Shown here: in pieces, positions 58,808 to 64,000 of the stretch
Numbering within the stretch: the stretch's first letter is position 1
Layout: the number at the start of each line of letters is the position of its first letter
Assembly (NCBI RefSeq): GCF_039621805.1
Contig: NZ_CP155073.1
Span: 806,001-870,000, forward strand
From: Paraburkholderia sp. PREW-6R
GTDB taxonomy: Bacteria > Pseudomonadota > Gammaproteobacteria > Burkholderiales > Burkholderiaceae
Direction of reading: 5' to 3'
Length of the DNA: 64,000 nt
Notes under the pieces: model-generated
What the model saw: only the letters and a program-made list of their open reading frames with translations
What the model was told of the DNA's origin: nothing
The model's database searches: none
Made by a program: the position numbers and the translations under genes

Positions 58808-60825
58808 TGGCGGCCGACAACTCCGGCGGCATCTCATCGTCCGGCGGCAACGCGGGTTTTACGGTCGTGATCACGCGACCGGCCGGTCAGTCGGACGATC
58901 TGATTGCGCAACTCACGGCGGCAGGCGTCGCCACGCTCGATTTTCCGCTGATCGACATCGCACCCGTCATCGACGAGGCGCCGCTGCGCGCAGCTCTCGC
59001 GTCGCTCGAACGGTATGCGCTCGTGGTGTTCGTATCGCCGAACGCCGTCGACCATGCGTTTGCCCGCAGCGCTTCGATCTGGCCGCATGCGCTGCCGGTC
59101 GGCGTCGTCGGTCCGGGCAGCGTGCAGGCGCTGGCGCGGCATGGTGTAACGGCGCCGGCCTATAACGTGATCAGCCCACCGTCCGGCGCCGACGAGGACA
59201 CCGCGCGCTTCGATTCCGAAAGCCTCTTCGCCGCGATCGACAACGCGCTCGGCGCAACCGGCCTGGAAGGCAGGCGCGTGCTGATCGTGCGCGGCGACGG
59301 CGGGCGCGAGTGGCTCGCGGACCGTCTGCGCGAAGCGGGCGCCGAAGTCGACACGGTGGCGGCGTACCGGCGGCTCGTGCCCGAACCGTCGATCGCCGCC
59401 TGGGCGCGCGTGCACGCGCTGCTCGCCGGCGAACCGCATGCGTGGCTGCTCACCAGCTCCGAAGGCGTGCGCAATCTGAACGAACTCGCGCACGAACATC
59501 TGACCGCTGACGAAATCGTCGCGCTCAAACGCGCCGCGCTCGTCACGCCGCATCCGCGGATTGCGCAGACCGCGCGGGCATTGGGTTTTGATAGCATGAC
59601 GGTGTCCGGCGCGGGCGATGAACGCATTGCGCGCGCGCTCCTTGCCGCCGTCCCGACCGTAGTTCAACCGGTACCGTCCAATCCGGCTCATTCACCGGCT
59701 AAATCACGCATGACTGAAACGAACGCATCCACGAACGCTTCACCCCAGCCGGCCGCAACCACTGCGCTGCCGCCGAATTCACCTTTCACGCCCTACGAAG
59801 CGCAAAAGCGCCGCAGCGCGAGCGGCCCGCTGCTGTGGTTTGTCGTCGTGATCATCGCCTGCGCGGCGGGCGTGGGCGGCTATGCGCTCAATCGCAAGGT
59901 GGAGCGCACCGAACAGCAGCTCGTGCAGCGTCAGCAGGCGAACGACACGCAGACCAACGAACTGCGCATCAAGACCGATCAGGCGCTCGCCACCGTGCAT
60001 CAATCGGATTCGCAGGTCGCGCAGCTCGAGGGCAAGCTCGCCGACGCGCAGGCCGCGCAGCAGGCGCTGCAACAGCAATACGCCGACCTCGCGCGCAATC
60101 GCGACGACTGGACGCTCGCCGAAGTGCAGCAGATGCTGTCGGCGGCCAGCCAGCAGTTGCAGCTCACCGGCAACACGCAGCTCGCGCTCTTCGCGCTGCA
60201 AAGCGCGGACACGCGGCTTGCCGCGTCGGACAGTCCACAGGCGGTCGCGGTGCGCAAGGCGATCGCGCAGGACATCGACAAGCTGAAGGCCGCGCCGTCT
60301 ACCGACCTCACGGGTCTCGCCATCAAGCTCGACAACGCCATCGAGCAGGTAGACGGCCTGCCGCTCTCGGGTGAGGCGCAGATCGCGCATGCCACGCCGA
60401 AGGCCGCGACGTGGGCGGACACCGCGCAGATCTCCGCCACGACCGGCGAGCCGCGCTGGAAGGTGTGGTGGCGTGAAGTGACCACGGGCATCGGCCAGCA
60501 GTTGACCAGTCTCGTGCAGGTGCGCCGCATCGATAACGCCGACTCGATGCTGGTCGCGCCCGACCAAGGTTATTTTCTGCGTGAGAACGTGAAGTTGCGT
60601 CTTCTGTCGGCGCGCCTTGCGCTGCTCTCGCGCAATCAGACGACGCTCAAGTCCGATCTGCAGGCGGCGCAGGCTGCGCTCACTCGCTACTTCGACAATT
60701 CGTCGAAGAAAACGCAGACCGTGATCGATCTCGTCAAGCAGGTGGACGCGGGTTCGGCCGCAGTGGAGCTGCCGAATCTGAACACGAGCCTGCAAGCCGT
60801 CAATCAATACCGGAGCCGAGGTTAA
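58807..60825 (+). CDS. hemDX: Fused uroporphyrinogen-III synthase HemD / membrane protein HemX
   Basis: 672 residues. Residues about 17-275 are HemD: VVITRPAGQSDDLIAQL, VFVSPNAVDHAF, VRGDGGREWLADRLREAGAEV and LLTSSEGVRNL. It cyclises hydroxymethylbilane with ring-D inversion. After a Thr/Pro/Ala linker comes HemX: one membrane helix (about 339-357) and a long periplasmic coiled coil from about 362, then a helical domain to the end. Met302 is an in-frame ATG (59710) at the HemX boundary but lacks a Shine-Dalgarno. ATG 58807 overlaps the hemC stop; GTG 58804 is an alternative start. Confidence 0.93.
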   Translation: MAADNSGGISSSGGNAGFTVVITRPAGQSDDLIAQLTAAGVATLDFPLIDIAPVIDEAPLRAALASLERYALVVFVSPNAVDHAFARSASIWPHALPVGVVGPGSVQALARHGVTAPAYNVISPPSGADEDTARFDSESLFAAIDNALGATGLEGRRVLIVRGDGGREWLADRLREAGAEVDTVAAYRRLVPEPSIAAWARVHALLAGEPHAWLLTSSEGVRNLNELAHEHLTADEIVALKRAALVTPHPRIAQTARALGFDSMTVSGAGDERIARALLAAVPTVVQPVPSNPAHSPAKSRMTETNASTNASPQPAATTALPPNSPFTPYEAQKRRSASGPLLWFVVVIIACAAGVGGYALNRKVERTEQQLVQRQQANDTQTNELRIKTDQALATVHQSDSQVAQLEGKLADAQAAQQALQQQYADLARNRDDWTLAEVQQMLSAASQQLQLTGNTQLALFALQSADTRLAASDSPQAVAVRKAIAQDIDKLKAAPSTDLTGLAIKLDNAIEQVDGLPLSGEAQIAHATPKAATWADTAQISATTGEPRWKVWWREVTTGIGQQLTSLVQVRRIDNADSMLVAPDQGYFLRENVKLRLLSARLALLSRNQTTLKSDLQAAQAALTRYFDNSSKKTQTVIDLVKQVDAGSAAVELPNLNTSLQAVNQYRSRG

Positions 60826-60827
60826 TC

Positions 60828-62018
60828 ATGGCGATCCGGGGACTTTTATGGCTGGCGTTGCTGTTCGTGGTCGCGGTGGCGCTGGCGGTGGTCGGGCGCT
60901 TCGACATGGGGCAGGTGCTGTTGATCTATCCGCCGTATCGCGTGGATATCTCGCTGAATCTGTTCGTGGTCGGGCTGGTGGTGTTGTTCATCCTGATGTA
61001 CGCACTGCTGCGCATCATCCGCAATATCTGGCGCATGCCGCAACGCGTGGCCGCCTACCGCGCGCGCTCGCGTGTCGCGAAAGCGCACGCCGCGCTGCGT
61101 GACGCGATCGGCAACCTGTACGCCGGCCGTTTTTCGCGCGCGGAGAAAGCCGCGAAGGACGCGCTCGCGAACGGCGACAACAAGGGCGCGGCTGGCCTGA
61201 TCGCGGCGACCGCCGCGCATCGTATGCATGAATACGCGCGGCGCGACGAATGGCTCTCGCAGATCAACGAGGCCGACTGGCAGGATGCGCGTCTGATGGC
61301 CACCGCCGACATGCGCGCCGACGGCCGCGACGCCGACGGCGCACTCGTCGCGCTGACCGAAATGCAGTCGCAGGGATCGCGTCGCATTCACGCGCAGCAG
61401 ATCATGTTGCGCGCGCAACAACAGTTGAAGAACTGGAGCGAAGTGCTCAAGCTCGTCAAGACGCTGGAAAAGCGCGAGGCGATTCATCCGGCAGTGGCCG
61501 TGCGTCTGCGTCAACTGGCGGCGGAAAATCTGCTGCGTGACCGTCGTCACAACGTGGATGCGTTGCTGGAACTGTGGCATTCGCTAACGCCGATCGAGCG
61601 TCACTCGCCGCGTCTTGCCGACCTCGCCGCCGAACTGCTCGTGGCGCTGAACCGTCCGCAGGATGCGCGCAAGATTGTCGAGGAGGCGCTCGCGCAGAAC
61701 TGGGATGCGCGTTTGCTGCGTCGCTATCCGGACACGGCCGGCGGCGACGCGTTGCCGTTGATCCAGAAGGCCGAAGCCTGGCAGAAGGATCGCCCTGACG
61801 ACGCGGATCTGATGTTTGCGCTTGGCCGCTTGTGTCTGCACCAGCAGTTGTGGGGCAAAGCGCAATCGTTCCTCGAACGCGCGCTGAAGCTGGCCGATAA
61901 CGAGACGTTGAAGATTCGCTCGCATCGCGCGCTGGCTCGTTTGCACGAGCAGCTTGGCGACGCGGACAAGGCTAGCCAGCATTACCGCGAGAGCGCGTTG
62001 GCGATGAATATCGTTTGA
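60828..62018 (+). CDS. hemY: Heme biosynthesis-associated protein HemY (TPR membrane protein)
   Basis: 396 residues, beginning two bases after hemDX. Two N-terminal membrane helices (about 4-25 and 40-65) precede a cytoplasm- or periplasm-side array of TPR-like helix pairs (SRAEKAAKDALANGDNKGAAGLIAA onward). It is the proteobacterial HemY-N family, not the Bacillus protoporphyrinogen oxidase of the same name. Its exact role with HemX is unknown, though the fixed hemC-hemDX-hemY order implies a shared function in late tetrapyrrole synthesis. Confidence 0.92.
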   Translation: MAIRGLLWLALLFVVAVALAVVGRFDMGQVLLIYPPYRVDISLNLFVVGLVVLFILMYALLRIIRNIWRMPQRVAAYRARSRVAKAHAALRDAIGNLYAGRFSRAEKAAKDALANGDNKGAAGLIAATAAHRMHEYARRDEWLSQINEADWQDARLMATADMRADGRDADGALVALTEMQSQGSRRIHAQQIMLRAQQQLKNWSEVLKLVKTLEKREAIHPAVAVRLRQLAAENLLRDRRHNVDALLELWHSLTPIERHSPRLADLAAELLVALNRPQDARKIVEEALAQNWDARLLRRYPDTAGGDALPLIQKAEAWQKDRPDDADLMFALGRLCLHQQLWGKAQSFLERALKLADNETLKIRSHRALARLHEQLGDADKASQHYRESALAMNIV

Positions 62019-62166
62019 GTGTCGTTGCCCAGGGTGTTGGGCGGCGCGCGCGGTCAATGCCCGCGCGCTGCCTGATCGACGTGTCGAGCCATGCCGGTGT
62101 CGCGGCGGCGCCATGCCGATCCCGCTTCAACGGTGACCGGCGCGGCCGCCACGTTCTTCACCCGCG

Positions 62167-63489
62167 TTACTTGTTCACGATTCTGGCCGGCACGCTGATC
62201 GCGAGCAGGCCGCCCAGCGCCATGAACGCGGCCAGCATATACATCCCCGAGTCATTGGCCGCGGTCACCTGCTTAAGCCAGCCCACCGCGTAGGGACTCA
62301 GAAAGCCGGCAAGATTCCCAATCGAATTGATCATCGCAATGCCAGCCGCTGCGCCTGTGCCCGCCAGAATCGCGGTGGGCAGACTCCAGAACAGCGGCAG
62401 CGTGGTCAGAATTCCCATCGTCGCGAGTGTCAGCGCGGCCATCGCGAGGACCGTGTTGTTTGTCCACACCACCGACAGCACGAGACCGATCGCGCCCGCG
62501 AACGCCGGCAACGCGATATGCCAGCGCCGCTCACGTCTGCGGTCCGCGCTGCGCGACACGAACACCATGGCCACGACGGCCGCCGCGAACGGAACAGCCG
62601 AGAGCAGGCCGATCATGAACGCGTCGGTCACGCCGGTCGCCTTGATGAGGGTCGGCAGCCAGAAGCTCACACCGTACAAACCCATCACGAACGAGAAATA
62701 CGTGAGGCTCAGCATCAGAACGCGCCCGCTGGTCAGGACCTGGCGAACCGGCATGTCGTGCTTGGTGGCTTCTTCGGCTGACACGTGGCGCGCGATCAGT
62801 TCCTGCTCTTCGCGCGTCAGCCATCTGGCCTTCGACACGCGATCGTCGAGCATCACGAACACCATGACGCCGACGATAACCGACGGAATCCCTTCGAGCA
62901 GAAACAGCCACTGCCAGCCATGCCAGCCGTTCGTGCCGTTGAAGTTCTTCATGATATAGCCCGACACCGGGCCGCCGATGACGCCCGATAGCGCAATCGC
63001 CGTCATGAACCAGGTCGTCATGCGACCGCGCCGATGCGCCGGATACCAGTAGGTGAGATACAGAATGATGCCGGGGAAAAAGCCCGCCTCGGCGACACCG
63101 AGCAGGAAGCGCATCACGTAGAACATCGTGGGCGTGGTGACGAACATCGTCAGCATGGAGATGATGCCCCACGACACCATGATCCGCGCAATCCAGACGC
63201 GCGCGCCGACCTTGTGCAGAATCACGTTGCTCGGAATTTCGAAGATGAAATAGCCGACAAAGAAAATCCCCGCGCCGAAGCCGTACACGGCGTCGCTCAG
63301 GCCGAGGTCGGTCGTCATCTGTAATTTGGCGAAGCCGACGTTCACGCGGTCGAGATAGGCGACCACGTAGCAAAGCATCAGCAGCGGCGCGAGCCGCCAG
63401 GTCACCTTGCGGTAGGTTGCCTCTTCGAACGTGGAAGAGGGCGGCGCGCCCGCGCCGGGATGATGAAGCGGATTTGCGGGACTAGCCAT
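62167..63489 (-). CDS. MFS transporter, anion:cation symporter (ACS) family
   Basis: 440 residues from ATG 63489, behind AGAGGAGA. Twelve helices are expected. The ACS signature region is LLMLCYVVAYLDRVNVGFAKLQM, then YGFGAGIFFVGYFIFEIPSNVILHKVGARVWIARIM and LGVAEAGFFPGIILYLTYWYPAHRRGRM. The family takes up organic anions such as phthalate, tartrate, hexuronates or nicotinate. No catabolic gene adjoins it, so the substrate is open. Convergent with hemY. Confidence 0.92.
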   Translation of the reverse strand: MASPANPLHHPGAGAPPSSTFEEATYRKVTWRLAPLLMLCYVVAYLDRVNVGFAKLQMTTDLGLSDAVYGFGAGIFFVGYFIFEIPSNVILHKVGARVWIARIMVSWGIISMLTMFVTTPTMFYVMRFLLGVAEAGFFPGIILYLTYWYPAHRRGRMTTWFMTAIALSGVIGGPVSGYIMKNFNGTNGWHGWQWLFLLEGIPSVIVGVMVFVMLDDRVSKARWLTREEQELIARHVSAEEATKHDMPVRQVLTSGRVLMLSLTYFSFVMGLYGVSFWLPTLIKATGVTDAFMIGLLSAVPFAAAVVAMVFVSRSADRRRERRWHIALPAFAGAIGLVLSVVWTNNTVLAMAALTLATMGILTTLPLFWSLPTAILAGTGAAAGIAMINSIGNLAGFLSPYAVGWLKQVTAANDSGMYMLAAFMALGGLLAISVPARIVNK

Positions 63490-63859
63490 GGTGTCTCCTC
63501 TTTTCTTGTGGAAATGACGTGCCGCCTTCAACGATTCTAGCCGCGCCGGGTACTTTGCACGACGAATCGATACCCGGGGAAAACACTGACTTTCGCCGCG
63601 CCAGTGCGGCCGCGCGCAAGCGCCGGGCCCCCGTTGTCCGCAACCGGACTGCCGACAGGCTGCCGCGGGGCTAGCAACTGGCTTGCACGTGCCCGGCGCC
63701 AGGCTGCCGCCCGGGACGCCACCGGCCGATTGGCTATAATGGCGCATTCCGCACTGTCCGGCGTGCTGTTCCGCGGTTCGAGGCTGTTTGACGCAGCATG
63801 CTTCGAGCACCGGTTGCCGCACGCCGTGTTCCGAATTCCATCCTGATCAGAGAGCGCTC
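63490..63859. other. Divergent intergenic region MFS gene / ppa
   Basis: It contains a perfect TATAAT at 63735-63740 on the plus strand as the likely ppa -10, with only a weak -35 at the matching distance (leader about 113 bases). No other gene or repeat is seen. Confidence 0.5.
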
Positions 63860-64000
63860 ATGAGCTTCAATCACGTCCCCGCAGGCAAAGACCTTCCGCA
63901 CGATTTCAACGTCATCATCGAAATCCCGGCGCAAAGCGATCCGGTGAAGTACGAAGCCGACAAGGACCTGGGCCTGCTCGTCGTCGACCGTTTCATCGGC
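63860..64000 (+). CDS. ppa: Inorganic pyrophosphatase (5' part, cut by window end)
   Basis: 47 codons are visible from ATG 63860. The protein begins [35 protein letters not shown], which matches the N-terminus of soluble class I pyrophosphatases; the IEIP segment and the lysine in VKYE are characteristic. It hydrolyses pyrophosphate released by biosynthesis. The rest lies beyond the window. Confidence 0.93.
   Translation, partial: MSFNHVPAGKDLPHDFNVIIEIPAQSDPVKYEADKDLGLLVVDRFIG

Overview
The window is GC-rich beta-proteobacterial chromosome. Gene content and order point to Burkholderiaceae, most likely Paraburkholderia chromosome 1: the glucokinase-HexR fusion, the HemD-HemX fusion, the min operon, the WXXGXW protein and the intergenic GCAAAGAAAGT-type repeats all fit. 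Almost everything is housekeeping or core metabolism. I see no prophage, insertion sequence, CRISPR array, rRNA or defence island. The genus call rests on protein and gene-order recognition, not on a search.

Layout. 0.4-7 kb: OmpA-family lipoprotein, apbC/mrp, a SodC-family lipoprotein with a degraded metal site, dcd, a PLP-dependent basic amino acid decarboxylase and an LprI-like protein. 7-8.8 kb: bestrophin-like channel and a roughly 600 bp intergenic element built of two inverted, diverged copies. 8.8-18 kb: glucose module. zwf-pgl-glk/hexR on the minus strand is divergent from a four-gene sugar ABC transporter on the plus strand, with a HexR-type palindrome lying inside two overlapping face-to-face promoters. 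18-25.5 kb: LysR regulator, TRIC channel, Smr nuclease, trxB, ftsK, lolA. 25.6-29.3 kb: LysR regulator, ureohydrolase and NCS1 transporter. 29.5-32.5 kb: rarA, serS and tRNA-Ser(CGA). 32.7-36.7 kb: four-gene lipid-modification operon (FAD oxidoreductase, DUF1365, cyclopropane-fatty-acid-type methyltransferase, chalcone-isomerase-like). 36.7-42.3 kb: esterase, mntH, ferritin-like Tat protein, map, acetyltransferase. 42.5-44.6 kb: minCDE. 44.8-49.9 kb: small envelope proteins, waaC and an MFS carrier. 50-53.9 kb: a candidate small RNA, argH, and a divergent XRE regulator/methyltransferase pair. 54-62 kb: ppc divergent from hemC-hemDX-hemY. 62-64 kb: MFS carrier and the start of ppa.

The clearest regulatory logic is the glucose module. 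A sugar importer and the first Entner-Doudoroff/pentose phosphate enzymes share one operator region, and the likely DNA-binding protein is fused to the glucokinase at the end of one of the controlled operons. The other items most worth following up are the covarying inverted element at 8.1-8.7 kb, the free-standing sRNA-like unit at 50.14-50.24 kb, the metal-ligand-poor SodC homologue, and three very short genes (36, 44 and 59 residues).
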